Assembly (NCBI RefSeq): GCF_001050155.1
Contig: NZ_LFVY01000019.1
Coordinates: 1-64,000 of the forward strand
From: Nitratireductor soli
GTDB taxonomy: Bacteria > Pseudomonadota > Alphaproteobacteria > Rhizobiales > Rhizobiaceae
Reading direction: 5' to 3'
DNA length: 64,000 bases
Every line of letters starts with the position of its first letter. The stretch's first letter is position 1. The notes beneath the pieces are model-generated. The model worked only from the letters and a program-made list of their open reading frames with translations, did no database searches and was not told the DNA's origin. The position numbers and the translations under genes were made by a program. Positions 1-9,053 of this stretch are shown here, in pieces.

Positions 1-74
1 TTGTCGAACCACGCACCGGATCAATGCAACGGGATGTAGGTATTGTACCGTGTTCGGACGCACAAAGGACGCAC

Positions 75-135
75 CATCTCATTGTTCTCCGCATTTATGC
101 GAACAGTCAGGTGTTTCCACCAGACTGCAAGATGC
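75..135. repeat. 61-bp palindromic intergenic repeat, copy 1
   Basis: This copy carries the same blocks as the copies at 4467 and 36391: a CATCTCATTG lead, a CCGCATTTATGCG segment, a GTCAGGTG arm, and a GACTGCAAGATGC end. It is more degenerate than the others: the outer CCGCAT dyad is broken (GCGAA for GCGGA) and the inner dyad is imperfect (CACCAGAC). It lies 15 bp beyond the stop codon of the AraC-type gene ending at 150, so on the minus strand it would form a hairpin in that gene's 3' untranslated region. The remaining bases of 1-149 show no supported gene. Confidence 0.75.
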
Positions 136-149
136 TCGTGCCTCTCCCC

Positions 150-1154
150 TCAATAGGTCGTGCGGCGCTCGTCGGAGGGCGGGCGGTCGAATTGCTGGCG
201 ATAGCTTTGCGCGAAATAGGAATGCGAGGTGAAGCCGGTGGCGATCGCCACGTCGAGGATCGGCATGTTGGTCTGGCGCAGCAGTTCGCGGGCGCGCTCC
301 AGCCTCAGCCGCATATAGTAGCGGCCAGGCGTCATGCCGAGATGGCGCAGGAACAGGCGCTCCACCTGGCGCACCGAAAGGCCGGCCGCCTTGGCCAGTT
401 GCACCGCCGAATAGGGTTCGTCGAGATTGTCGGCCATCAGCTCGACGATCTTCTTCAGCTTCTCCGACTTGCCCGTCAGGTCCCGCTCGGGACCCGTGCG
501 CTGGCGGTCGCCGGCGGAGCGGATGCGCTCGTGCTGGAACTGGTTGGCGACCTCATTGGCAAGTTCGGCGCCGAGATCGCCCCGGACGATCTCCAGCATC
601 AGGTCGATGGAGGTGGTGACGCCGGCGCAGGTGAAGCGCTTGCGGTCGATCTCGAAGACATTGCCGGTGCAGTCGATTTCGGGAAACCGTTCCATGAAGG
701 AGGCACGGTTTTCCCAATGGATGGTGCAGCGATGGCCCTCAAGCTGTCCCGCCTCGGCAAGCAAATACGAGCCCGCCGCCAGCGCTCCCAGCCCGCCGCC
801 GCGCCGACCCCATGAACGCAGGGCGGCAAGCACCGTGCTCTTGCCCGGGAACTCGAGGGCGAGACCGACGCAGACGAAGAGAATATCGACGGTGGGCAGA
901 TCGGCAACCGCGTAGTCGATCTTGATGGGAAGGCCATTGGACGCCATCACCGCCTCGCCGTCGGCCGACACGGTCACCCAACTGTAGACATCGCGTCCAA
1001 GAAGCCGGTTGGCCGAGCGGAACGTGTCAATCGCCGCCGACAGGGAGAACATCGAGAACTTGTCGACCAGCAGAAAGGCGAACTGCCGGCTCACATGTTT
1101 CGCCTCGCCCATGATGCGTGGTTCTGCAGGAAACGTCGGCGGCGCGAAAGGCAT
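150..1154 (-). CDS. GlxA family AraC-type transcriptional regulator
   Basis: A 334-residue regulator. The N-terminal two thirds (about residues 22-190) has the DJ-1/PfpI-like fold of GlxA proteins (FAFLLVDKFSMFSLSAAID, then the GLGALAAGSYLLAEAG region). The C-terminal 100 residues form an AraC/XylS double helix-turn-helix (YSAVQLAKAAGLSVRQVER and MPILDVAIATGFTSHSYFAQ). Family members such as GbdR respond to quaternary amines, but the ligand here is unknown. It lies 13 bp downstream of folD on the same strand and may be co-transcribed. A second ATG (Met15, position 1112) also fits; neither start has a clear ribosome binding site. Confidence 0.85.
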   Translation of the reverse strand: MPFAPPTFPAEPRIMGEAKHVSRQFAFLLVDKFSMFSLSAAIDTFRSANRLLGRDVYSWVTVSADGEAVMASNGLPIKIDYAVADLPTVDILFVCVGLALEFPGKSTVLAALRSWGRRGGGLGALAAGSYLLAEAGQLEGHRCTIHWENRASFMERFPEIDCTGNVFEIDRKRFTCAGVTTSIDLMLEIVRGDLGAELANEVANQFQHERIRSAGDRQRTGPERDLTGKSEKLKKIVELMADNLDEPYSAVQLAKAAGLSVRQVERLFLRHLGMTPGRYYMRLRLERARELLRQTNMPILDVAIATGFTSHSYFAQSYRQQFDRPPSDERRTTY

Positions 1155-1167
1155 TGGAGCGGCCGGG

Positions 1168-2064
1168 TCAGAAAGCCGGCGGCTCGCGCCCGGCGGCGCG
1201 AAAGGCGGAGGTCAGCGTGTTGGCCATCAGCATGGCGATGGTCATCGGACCGACACCGCCCGGCACCGGCGTGATGGCGCCGGCGTTCCGGCTGGCCTCG
1301 GCAAAGGCGACATCGCCGACGAGGCGGGTCTTGCCTTCGCCCTTTTCGGGTGCGGCGATGCGGTTGATGCCGACATCGATCACCGTCGCGCCGGGCTTGA
1401 CCCAATCGCCGCGGATCATTTCGGGACGGCCGACGGCGGCAACCAGGATATCCGCCGTGCGGGCAAGGCCCGGCAGGTCCTTCGTGCGGCTGTGGGCGAT
1501 GGTGACGGTGGCGTTGGCGGCGAGCAACAGGTTCGCCATCGGCTTGCCGACGATGTTGGAGCGGCCGACGACGACCGCGCTGAGGCCGGAGAGATCCTTG
1601 CCCCGCACCCGCTCGAGCATCAGCATCGCGCCGGCGGGCGTGCATGGCACGAAGGCCGTCGCGACCTCGCCGGTGCCGAGCTTGCCGACATTGATGAAAT
1701 GGAAGCCGTCGACATCCTTCTCCGGCGCGATCGCCTGGATGATGCGGCCGGCATCGACATGATCGGGCAATGGAAGCTGGACCAAGATGCCATGGATGGC
1801 CGGGTCCGCGTTCAATTCATCGATCAATGCGACAAGCGCCTCCTCCGAGGTCTCCGCCGGCAGCGAATGCTGCACCGAGTGAAACCCGCATTCCTTAGCG
1901 CGCCGCGACTTCGAGGCGACATAGACCTGGCTGGCGGGATCCTCGCCGACGATCACCACGGCCAATCCCGGCGTCACGCCCGACCCGGCCAGGGACGCCG
2001 CCTGCTGTTTGACGCGGGCGATCACGTCCTCGGCGATGGTCTTTCCGTCAATGATCTCGGCCAT
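1168..2064 (-). CDS. folD: Bifunctional methylene-tetrahydrofolate dehydrogenase/cyclohydrolase FolD
   Basis: A 298-residue cytosolic enzyme that interconverts 5,10-methylene-, 5,10-methenyl- and 10-formyl-tetrahydrofolate using NADP. The family signatures are all visible: YVASK with the catalytic Tyr48/Lys52 pair, GILVQLPLP, the Rossmann motif [12 protein letters not shown], and the C-terminal [11 protein letters not shown]. Length is normal for FolD. A GAGGGA Shine-Dalgarno lies just upstream of the ATG. It is followed at 13 bp by the GlxA-type regulator. If that regulator controls methylated-amine catabolism, FolD would process the released one-carbon units, but this link is inference. Confidence 0.97.
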   Translation of the reverse strand: MAEIIDGKTIAEDVIARVKQQAASLAGSGVTPGLAVVIVGEDPASQVYVASKSRRAKECGFHSVQHSLPAETSEEALVALIDELNADPAIHGILVQLPLPDHVDAGRIIQAIAPEKDVDGFHFINVGKLGTGEVATAFVPCTPAGAMLMLERVRGKDLSGLSAVVVGRSNIVGKPMANLLLAANATVTIAHSRTKDLPGLARTADILVAAVGRPEMIRGDWVKPGATVIDVGINRIAAPEKGEGKTRLVGDVAFAEASRNAGAITPVPGGVGPMTIAMLMANTLTSAFRAAGREPPAF

Positions 2065-2172
2065 GTCTTTCCCTCACTGCTCTAAGCCGCATAATGGGGA
2101 AAACCGAGGACCGCAATCCCGCCGCAACGCCGTTGCCTGACGTTATTGGGAAAACGGCATGGATTTTCCCTC

Positions 2173-4446
2173 TCAGGAGCGCATATGGGAGCGACGTTCG
2201 GCGATGCGGTCGATCTCGCGGCGCACGGCGTGCAGCCGGCTGCGAATATCGGCGATCGGCGCCGCGACCTCCTCCGCTCCGCTGGCCGTCGCCTGTTCGA
2301 CCGGTGCCGTCGGTACGGGAACCGGGGCTGCCGAAGGAGGCGGCTCGGCCTGTGCAAGCGGTTTCCGGTCGCGGGTGCTCGCAAAGGAGCGTCGCATGCC
2401 GGAGCGGCCGCCGGATGGCGCGGGACCGGGGTCGAAATCATCACGGCGCATGCCGGAGCCGCCGCTCCCACCGCCGGCAGGCGGTGTGCGGCGCGGCTTG
2501 TCGTTCATGTTCTCGCGCAGGCTTTGCATCGCGCCGCCGAGGGCGCCCAGGCCGACGCCGGCGAAAAAGCCCAGCATCATGCCGGCGATGGCGATCGACG
2601 AGCGTGACGGGCCAACCGGGTCGAGCGGCGCGGACGCCTTCGAGATGATGCTGACATTGGCCGTGTTCAGGCCTTCCTGCTGGCCGGTCTCGCGGGCGCG
2701 CAACAGAAGCGCTTCATAGACTGAGCGCTTGGCGGTCGCCTCGCGCTCGAGCTCGCGCAGCGTGACGCGCTCGCCCTCCGCATCGCCCTTCTGCACCTTC
2801 AGCCGCGCAAGCTGCGCCGCCAAATCCTGTTCCAGTTGGACGGCGCGCTGCAATTCGACCTGGTTGGAGGCGACGACCCGGCGCAGTTCGCGGGCGATCT
2901 CGTCGCGCGCGCCGGCAAGCTCGGCCTCGACGGACTGGCGGTCGGGGTGGCGCGGGCCGAGGCGCACGGCCAGCCGGCCCGCCTGCTGCTTGACGCTGGA
3001 ATATTGGGCGAGCAACTCGGTCATCACCGGTGAGGCGACCTGTTCGGGCAGTGCCCCGCCAAGCACGGTTTCGACGTCCAGCGTGCGCGCGGCGGCGGCG
3101 CGGGCGTTCAATTCGGAGGTGCGGGCGCGGGCCGACGAAAGCTGCTCGTTGAGGCGGACGATCTCATCGTCGGCGATGAGCCGGCCCTGCGCGTCGACGA
3201 TGTCGTTCTTCGCCTTGAACTCGGCGATGGCGCGTTCGGCCCGCTCCACCTCGCCGCGCAGGGAATCGACCCGTTCGTTGATCTCCTTGTTGGCGCGGCC
3301 GGCCGTGGCGGATTGCAGGTCGCCATAGGTTTCGAGGAAAACGTCGGTCATGGTCTCAGCGATCAGGGCCGACTTTTCCGCGTCCCGCGTCGTCACGCCG
3401 ACGATGATGATGAACGTCTTGGCGTTGCGGCTGACGTCGAGCGCCTGGGCGAGATTGTCGATGGCGATGGAATGCCGCGTCCCGGCATCCGCGTCGCCGC
3501 CGCCATTCACCAGCGCCGAAAGCAGGGCGCGCGGGCTTGTGACAAGGCCCAGAATGCCGCCGCCGGAGCCGTTGAATTCGGGATCGCTGGCGAGATCAAG
3601 CCGCTCGACCACCCGGTTCAGGACCCGGCCGGACGTCATGATGGCGACCTGGTTCTCGATCAGGGCGAGCGTGGCGTCGGAGGGCAGCCCGCCGCGCGCC
3701 AGATCGCGCTCGACGATCTGCAGGTCGCGCGGGTCGAACAGGAGTTCGGTAGCGGCGAAGTACATTTTCGGCGTCGCCAGCGCAACGAGGACACCCAGGA
3801 GCGCGCCGAGGATCGTCGTCGCGACGATCAGCCATTTGGCGCGAATGATGCCGGAAATGACGCGCATGGGGTCGATCAGCGGCCGCCAGTAACGGTCGTC
3901 GGATGAATTCTCGGCAGGTGGCGCCGGATCGGGCTCAACAGGCGCCGAGGCGCGGCGCTCATAAGCCGGCGCACTATCGCGCCGGGGCTGTTCCCTTTCG
4001 CGTTCCGGCGTGCTTTGCGCTGCCGGCTCGGCCGGCCTGCCCGGAGGCAGCGGGAACAGGCGGTTGAAAAGCCGCTCCTTGACGGATCGGCCTTCCTGCT
4101 CGGCGGCGTTTGCCGACGCGGAGCGCGGCACCCGGTCATGGTCGCCGTGGCGGGAAACTGCCTGCACAGCCTCACCCGTCGTGCGGCGCTGGCCTGCCTC
4201 GGCGCGGCGCAGATAGGCCTCGGCGATGGCGGCGGTTTGCCGGCGCATCATCGTGTCGTGCGGATCGTCGAGCGCGCGCGCCGGCTGTCCCCGGCCTGCC
4301 TTCGCCTCGGGCTGGCTCAGCGCGGAGGAATGCCGGCTGGTCGCTTCCCGATGCCGCCTTTCCTCCGCCGAACGTTCCGCAAGCAACGAACCGTTGCGCA
4401 AATCCTTGCGAGGCCCGTTCTTTCGAGGGTTATCGGCATCGAACAT
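2173..4446 (-). CDS. GumC/Wzz-type exopolysaccharide chain-length or export protein
   Basis: A 757-residue inner-membrane polysaccharide co-polymerase. The first 200 residues are charged and probably disordered. A membrane segment (about residues 205-225, WLIVATTILGALLGVLVALA) is followed by the Wzz domain, a long periplasmic coiled coil, and a second membrane segment near 618-640 (SIAIAGMMLGFFAGVGLGAL). A 115-residue Gly/Pro-rich tail ends in a short helix. No Walker A tyrosine-kinase module is present, so this is GumC-like rather than a full Wzc. The open frame extends to 4551, but that extension runs through the repeat at 4467-4527, so the ATG at 4446 was chosen. It is divergent from the flippase gene. 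Confidence 0.85.
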   Translation of the reverse strand: MFDADNPRKNGPRKDLRNGSLLAERSAEERRHREATSRHSSALSQPEAKAGRGQPARALDDPHDTMMRRQTAAIAEAYLRRAEAGQRRTTGEAVQAVSRHGDHDRVPRSASANAAEQEGRSVKERLFNRLFPLPPGRPAEPAAQSTPEREREQPRRDSAPAYERRASAPVEPDPAPPAENSSDDRYWRPLIDPMRVISGIIRAKWLIVATTILGALLGVLVALATPKMYFAATELLFDPRDLQIVERDLARGGLPSDATLALIENQVAIMTSGRVLNRVVERLDLASDPEFNGSGGGILGLVTSPRALLSALVNGGGDADAGTRHSIAIDNLAQALDVSRNAKTFIIIVGVTTRDAEKSALIAETMTDVFLETYGDLQSATAGRANKEINERVDSLRGEVERAERAIAEFKAKNDIVDAQGRLIADDEIVRLNEQLSSARARTSELNARAAAARTLDVETVLGGALPEQVASPVMTELLAQYSSVKQQAGRLAVRLGPRHPDRQSVEAELAGARDEIARELRRVVASNQVELQRAVQLEQDLAAQLARLKVQKGDAEGERVTLRELEREATAKRSVYEALLLRARETGQQEGLNTANVSIISKASAPLDPVGPSRSSIAIAGMMLGFFAGVGLGALGGAMQSLRENMNDKPRRTPPAGGGSGGSGMRRDDFDPGPAPSGGRSGMRRSFASTRDRKPLAQAEPPPSAAPVPVPTAPVEQATASGAEEVAAPIADIRSRLHAVRREIDRIAERRSHMRS

Positions 4447-4762
4447 GGCGCGCCCGGCTTCCGCTCTATCTCTTTGTTCTTCCGCATTTATGCGGACGTC
4501 AGGTGATTCCACCTGACTGCAAAATGCTCTTAAGTGTGAGGCGGGCAGCATAAACCCGCGGTTATGTTAACCCAAGCTAAAGAGGCACGGGTAACAAATG
4601 GTTAACAACCGCGATGCGCAAAGCACTCCACAACGCTAAATTTTTGCGACGCTCCTCCCGGAACGGCGCATTAAACTTTGTCGGGTATCCCTTTCAGGCG
4701 TCAGGGCGGCCAGGCCGCAAACATCGCAATCCCAGGGGCCGGTCATTTCGATACGCGATTTC
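4447..4762. other. Divergent intergenic region of the polysaccharide block
   Basis: This 316-bp gap separates the GumC-like gene (minus) from the flippase gene (plus). It contains repeat copy 2 at 4467-4527 and then an AT-richer stretch around 4555-4675 that is likely to hold both promoters. No clear -35/-10 pair and no small gene could be assigned. Confidence 0.5.
4467..4527. repeat. 61-bp palindromic intergenic repeat, copy 2
   Basis: This is the best-formed copy. It contains two perfect dyads: CCGCAT/ATGCGG with a 2-base loop (4482-4495), and GTCAGGTG/CACCTGAC around ATTC (4498-4517). The outer GCATTT and AAATGC ends can also pair. Unlike the other copies it sits only 20 bp upstream of a start codon, in the probable 5' leader of the GumC-like gene. 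Confidence 0.85.
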
Positions 4763-6001
4763 ATGACAAGCCAGCGCAAGATGCTGCAGGATTATTTCGC
4801 GGCGATCAGCGGATCGGCCGGGCGGCTGGTCTTTTCGCTTGCCTATTTCGTCGTGCTGGCCAACACGCTGTCGATCGCCGAATTCGGCCTGTTTGCCACC
4901 GCATCGGCCGCCGGCATCATGCTGTCGCGCATTCTGGCGCTCGGCTTCACCGCCACGCTCTATCGCATCGCCACCGTCAAGCCGCGCCTGCTGGGCACCT
5001 ATGCCGCCGGCTTCATCCTCCTGGCGCTCGTGTCGCTGCCGCTTCTCGGACTGGCGAGCGCGCTGATGTACCTGGTCTTCTTTGCCGGCGACATGACCGC
5101 CCTGCCCTTTGCGCTGATCATCGCCGCGGAAGCGCTGCTCTGGCGACCGACAGAGACCGTGGTCATCGTCAACAACGGGCTCAACCGCTTCGCAAAAGCG
5201 GCGATGCTGGTCATCATCGGTGTCGCGCTCAGGGCGCTTGCGGCCGGTGTCTTCGCGTTCTACGCGATGACCGACCTGACGAGCTGGAGCCTGTTTTATC
5301 TCGCCGCCAACGGAATCTCGCTGGTCATCGCGCTTGTCTTCTTCTGCCCGCGGCAACGATTGCGGCTGCGGCCGGCGCTCTACTGGCGGCGATTGTCCGA
5401 CGCGCTCTACGTGGCGGGTGCGGAAATCCTGTTCTACCTGCAGATGGAACTCGACAAGCTTCTGGTGCTGGCGCTGGGCGGGGCGCAACTTGCCGGCATC
5501 TACGCCATGATCATGCGGCTGGTGGACCTGACCGCCATTCCGATCCGCTCCTTCTCGATGCTCCTGGTGCAGCGCATGATGCGAGCGCCGGAACTTTTGA
5601 GCCGGATGAAACTGAGGCTTGGCATCGAGGGCGCGATCTTCGCCGTTTCGACCCTCGCGCTGCTGATGCTTTCCGTCCTGCTCCTGCTTTATCCGACACT
5701 GCTCGGCAAGAACGTGGCCGAAGCGGCTCCGCTGGTGATCCTGGCGCTGGCGATCCCCGGCCTGCGCAATCTGACCGAGTATCAGGCAGAGCTTCTGTTC
5801 GCACGCGGACAGACCCTGCTGCGGGCGATCAACCTGGCCCTGCTGGCCGGCGTCAAGGCATTGCTCCTGTCGCTGGCGCTGATGACGTTCGACGCGGCGC
5901 GGCCGCTGGTCCTGTCGCTCAACGGCGTGTTCGTCGTGATCTATCTGGTCTCGGCGGCACTGACCTATCGGGCTCTGCGCAAGCCCGCCAAGCGCGTTTG
6001 A
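4763..6001 (+). CDS. Polysaccharide flippase (Wzx-like, MOP superfamily)
   Basis: A 412-residue, almost wholly hydrophobic membrane protein with roughly 10-12 predicted transmembrane helices. It begins with the amphipathic start seen in oligosaccharide flippases (MLQDYFAAISGSAGRLVFS, then FVVLANTLSIAEFGLFAT). The family moves lipid-linked repeat units across the inner membrane. It sits between the GumC-like gene and a glycosyltransferase operon, which supports a role in exopolysaccharide assembly. It is convergent with the DUF6492 gene, 43 bp away. Membership of the superfamily is firm; the exact substrate is unknown. Confidence 0.8.
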   Translation: MTSQRKMLQDYFAAISGSAGRLVFSLAYFVVLANTLSIAEFGLFATASAAGIMLSRILALGFTATLYRIATVKPRLLGTYAAGFILLALVSLPLLGLASALMYLVFFAGDMTALPFALIIAAEALLWRPTETVVIVNNGLNRFAKAAMLVIIGVALRALAAGVFAFYAMTDLTSWSLFYLAANGISLVIALVFFCPRQRLRLRPALYWRRLSDALYVAGAEILFYLQMELDKLLVLALGGAQLAGIYAMIMRLVDLTAIPIRSFSMLLVQRMMRAPELLSRMKLRLGIEGAIFAVSTLALLMLSVLLLLYPTLLGKNVAEAAPLVILALAIPGLRNLTEYQAELLFARGQTLLRAINLALLAGVKALLLSLALMTFDAARPLVLSLNGVFVVIYLVSAALTYRALRKPAKRV

Positions 6002-6044
6002 CGCGGCTTCGCGATCATCCCGACCCGGTATCCATCCTTCGCGT

Positions 6045-6962
6045 TCATGCCCGGTCAAGAAGCTTGCGCACCGGGTCGAGATTGGTGCCGGTGAAGGACT
6101 GGATGCCAACCGCAACCTGGAAAGACTCCATGCCGGCAATGAAATCGCGCATGCCGGCCTCGTCGAGGCCGGGGCCGGACCAGTAGACGCGGCACAATTC
6201 CCGATCGTCGTGGAAGTGGCCTGCGCCGCCCAGCACCTCATCGGCATAGCGGCCATAGAGAATGCATTCGGAGAACTGGCGGTTGATGGCGATTGCTTCC
6301 ACCCAATGGCGCCCGTGCTCGGCCTCGATGCGGGCGATCATGCCAAGCACCGCATCGCGCCGCCAGGCGATCAGCGTCGTGATGTAATCATGGGTGGATT
6401 GCTGCGCCGGTGGCAGGCCGAGCGCATATCCCGCATTGATCGACCAGTTCATGTGATCCGTGCCGCGCATGGCCGACAGGGCGCCGTCACGGCGATAGAG
6501 GCGCAATGCGTCGCCGCGCCAGAATGCGCCGCAATCGAAGGGCCTGAGAAACACGACGTCGGAATCGCAATAGACCAACGATGCTTCAGGCAGCTTTTCG
6601 GCAATGGCGATGCGGCGCAATTGCTGCACGTGCCAGCCGCGCAACGGAGCAAGACGCGTGCTCAGCCAAGCATGGCGTCGAAACAGGCTCGTCGGATCGC
6701 GCACCGCGTGCAGCCAGGAGGGCAGAAGATCGCGCTCGTCGACGACCGTGCGGCGGGCCGATTCAAGAGCGCGAAAACGGGCCAGGTCATGACCTGCGAC
6801 CAGAAGCACATGGCGGCTGTGGCCGGTGACGAAGCGGTCCATGGATTCGCACAGCAGGCGGCAACGTTCGAAATCACCGCTGTAGCTGGGCGTAACGATG
6901 GCGGCCGACGTCGCGGCATCGTCCGCGAGCGCTTTTCCCGGGCCTACGGCAGGACCGCTCAT
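6045..6962 (-). CDS. DUF6492-type putative glycosyltransferase
   Basis: A 305-residue cytosolic protein resembling the DUF6492 family of polysaccharide clusters. It starts with AAIVTPSYSGDFERC and has a DxD-type motif (YCDSDVVFLRP) that usually binds nucleotide-sugar and metal. The start is set at 6962 because this ATG overlaps the stop codon of the upstream WecG-type gene as ATGA. The longer frame to 7037 would overlap that gene by 79 bp. It is the last gene of a three-gene operon. The glycosyltransferase activity is inferred from the motif and the neighbours. Confidence 0.75.
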   Translation of the reverse strand: MSGPAVGPGKALADDAATSAAIVTPSYSGDFERCRLLCESMDRFVTGHSRHVLLVAGHDLARFRALESARRTVVDERDLLPSWLHAVRDPTSLFRRHAWLSTRLAPLRGWHVQQLRRIAIAEKLPEASLVYCDSDVVFLRPFDCGAFWRGDALRLYRRDGALSAMRGTDHMNWSINAGYALGLPPAQQSTHDYITTLIAWRRDAVLGMIARIEAEHGRHWVEAIAINRQFSECILYGRYADEVLGGAGHFHDDRELCRVYWSGPGLDEAGMRDFIAGMESFQVAVGIQSFTGTNLDPVRKLLDRA

Positions 6963-7735
6963 TGCCGCCTCCAGCCAAACTTCTGGCCGAGAACCCGCAG
7001 CAGGAACAGAGGATTGCCGACGACATAACGACGCCACAAGCGGCGCGGCTCAAGGCCAAGGCGAAACAGCCATTCGAGGCGGAGCCGGCGCATCCACAAG
7101 GGCGCGCGCGGGACCGAGCCGCTGAGGAAATCAAGCAGCGCGCCGACGGCCATCGGCACCGTGCAATGCCGCGCCGTTATGTTCCGGGCGATCCACAATT
7201 CCTGACGCGGAACGCCCATGGCAACCAGCAGGACGTCGAGGCGCGCCTCGGCGATCGCCGCCAGCACGCCCGCTTCCTCTTCCATGGTGAAATAGCCGTC
7301 GTGCAGGAAGACGAACTCGTGCTGCGGCGCCAGCGCCAGCAATTTCGCCTGCGCCGCCTCGGCGTTCTGCCGGCGCGCGCCCAAAAGGCCGACGCGCAGC
7401 GGGCCATTTTCCCGGCGCAGGAACTCCGGCACGAAATCAGTGCCGTTCAGATTATCGGGAAACGGCGCGCCATAGAGCATTTTCGCCGCGATATCGACGC
7501 CGATGCCATCAGCCAGGATCAGGAAATCCTGCAAGGCGGCGCGAAACTCCGCGTCGTCGACGGCGATGTTGGCGTTGTGCGCGTTGAGGAAGCCGACCTT
7601 GGTAAAGCGCCGCTTGGCCACATTACGCCCAAGCAAAGTCATCGCATCATCACGGGAGATGACCGTGACACCGGTACCCAGTATATCGCGCCGCTCATAA
7701 GACGCCGGCGCCGCGTGCAGAGGTTCAACGTTCAT
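6959..7735 (-). CDS. WecG/TagA/CpsF family glycosyltransferase (GT26)
   Basis: A 258-residue enzyme of the family that adds N-acetylmannosaminuronate or a related sugar to a lipid-linked acceptor. Family landmarks are FLNAHNANI near residue 45, LADGIGVDIAAK, and VAMGVPRQELWI (usual form GxPKQE). The C-terminus (LRLEWLFRLGLEPRRLWRRY) matches the conserved end of GT26 proteins, which sits at the membrane. It overlaps both neighbours by four bases (ATGA), showing translational coupling in the order GT4, WecG-type, DUF6492. The start at 7735 is fixed by this overlap. Confidence 0.92.
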   Translation of the reverse strand: MNVEPLHAAPASYERRDILGTGVTVISRDDAMTLLGRNVAKRRFTKVGFLNAHNANIAVDDAEFRAALQDFLILADGIGVDIAAKMLYGAPFPDNLNGTDFVPEFLRRENGPLRVGLLGARRQNAEAAQAKLLALAPQHEFVFLHDGYFTMEEEAGVLAAIAEARLDVLLVAMGVPRQELWIARNITARHCTVPMAVGALLDFLSGSVPRAPLWMRRLRLEWLFRLGLEPRRLWRRYVVGNPLFLLRVLGQKFGWRRQ

Positions 7736-8904
7736 GCCGCCTCTCCTTGCGGCGCAAAGCCGGCCTGGCGCAAACCATGCAGAACGGCCCTGTCCAGCGC
7801 ACCGAGCTGCGCCCGGTGGAAAGCCCGTCCGTCGAGATCGTTCGGCGTCCCCTCGGCTGCCCTGGCGAGCGCGGCGGCGAAGTCGCGCGGATCGTCGGCA
7901 ACAACGCAATTGTCGGGTGTGTGGGAAATGCCACGCAACGCGCTGCTGGTGGCAACGCTTGGCAGGCCTTGTTCGAAGGTCTCGATGGTCTTGAGCTGAA
8001 CCCCCGTGCCGGCACGGCTGACGAGGGGAACCACCTTGCCGCTGCGCACGAAAGCCACGGCATCCGGCACCCGGCCGATGAAGGAGACGCGCGGATGGCG
8101 CGATGCCAGAGCCGCCGGCGCATCGCCGGCTATCGCGACACGAAAGCCATCCGGCAGATGGGGCAGAACCTGTTCGAGGAACCAGTCGAGACCGATGCGG
8201 TTCGGCGCCCAGCTCCACGTGCCGATGAGCGCCGCGTCGTAAACCGTCTCGCGCGGGCCTTCCGCGCCTGCCGGCTCATGCGCCACCAGCGGCAGGACTG
8301 CCGAGCGCCCGTCGCCGGCCACGCCGAGCATCGGCCTGTCCTCCTCGGACAATGTGTAGACAAAGCGCGCCTCGGCACAGAGCTTGCCTTCCAGCCGCTT
8401 CAAAAGGCGCGCCTCGCGCCGGAACAGAAATCGCGCAATGGGGCCCTTGGCCGCCGCGGCGCTCTGCGCGGCGGAAACATACTCGACATTATGCGCGACG
8501 TAGAGGTTCGGTTTTCCGGCAAAAACATCCCTGAACGCGCCGGCAAACTGAGCGGAATTGAAGATGACGCCGTCGACCGGCTCGAGCTCTGCCAGCGCGG
8601 CGGACACCCGGCGCGGCGAGACGAACCGCATCTTGGCCGAAGAGAATGTGAGCCCGTGCCATAGCGCGGCGGCAAGCCAGCCGAACCTGGTCATGAACGT
8701 GGCCGCCTCGGTGCGCGGATCGAGCGCGCCCAGCACCACCGCATCCGCCGGCACCGCTTCCCGCCGCCCCTGCCAGGCAAAGCCCATGACGGTCAACCGG
8801 CAGCCGGCACGGGCAAAAGCGTCGATGATGGCAGCGTTGGCAATTTCATAGCCGCTCGTCGGCGTTCCATCGGGAACAATGGATGTGGCAAAGACCAAAT
8901 GCAT
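7732..8904 (-). CDS. Glycosyltransferase, group 1 (GT4-like)
   Basis: A 390-residue GT-B fold transferase. The C-terminal half carries GTWSWAPNRIGLDWF and GTGVQLKTIETFEQGLP, which match the sugar-nucleotide binding region of GT4-like enzymes that begin the second domain with a similar W-x-PN motif. The N-terminal half (MHLVFATSIVPDGTPTSGYE) is the acceptor-binding domain. The ATG at 8904 has an AGGAAAG ribosome binding site 6 bases upstream and was preferred over the frame start ten codons earlier. It is the first gene of the glycosyltransferase operon and is divergent from the GT2 gene at 9054. Confidence 0.85.
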   Translation of the reverse strand: MHLVFATSIVPDGTPTSGYEIANAAIIDAFARAGCRLTVMGFAWQGRREAVPADAVVLGALDPRTEAATFMTRFGWLAAALWHGLTFSSAKMRFVSPRRVSAALAELEPVDGVIFNSAQFAGAFRDVFAGKPNLYVAHNVEYVSAAQSAAAAKGPIARFLFRREARLLKRLEGKLCAEARFVYTLSEEDRPMLGVAGDGRSAVLPLVAHEPAGAEGPRETVYDAALIGTWSWAPNRIGLDWFLEQVLPHLPDGFRVAIAGDAPAALASRHPRVSFIGRVPDAVAFVRSGKVVPLVSRAGTGVQLKTIETFEQGLPSVATSSALRGISHTPDNCVVADDPRDFAAALARAAEGTPNDLDGRAFHRAQLGALDRAVLHGLRQAGFAPQGEAA

Positions 8905-9053
8905 ATTGCTTTCCTGTTCGGAATATTTTCTCAAACAGCCGTGAACGCTTGATTAAGCAATAGCCTTCGGACACCCTCTCGCAGCAAATAGCGGTCATTC
9001 CCGCAGGCTCGCGTCAAGGGTATTTAACGCAACCTTAATCGGCTCAGAGACTT

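Noticed and set aside
4447-4551. Longer N-terminus of the GumC-like protein
   Set aside because: The extra 35 codons pass through the palindromic repeat, so the ATG at 4446 is a better start.
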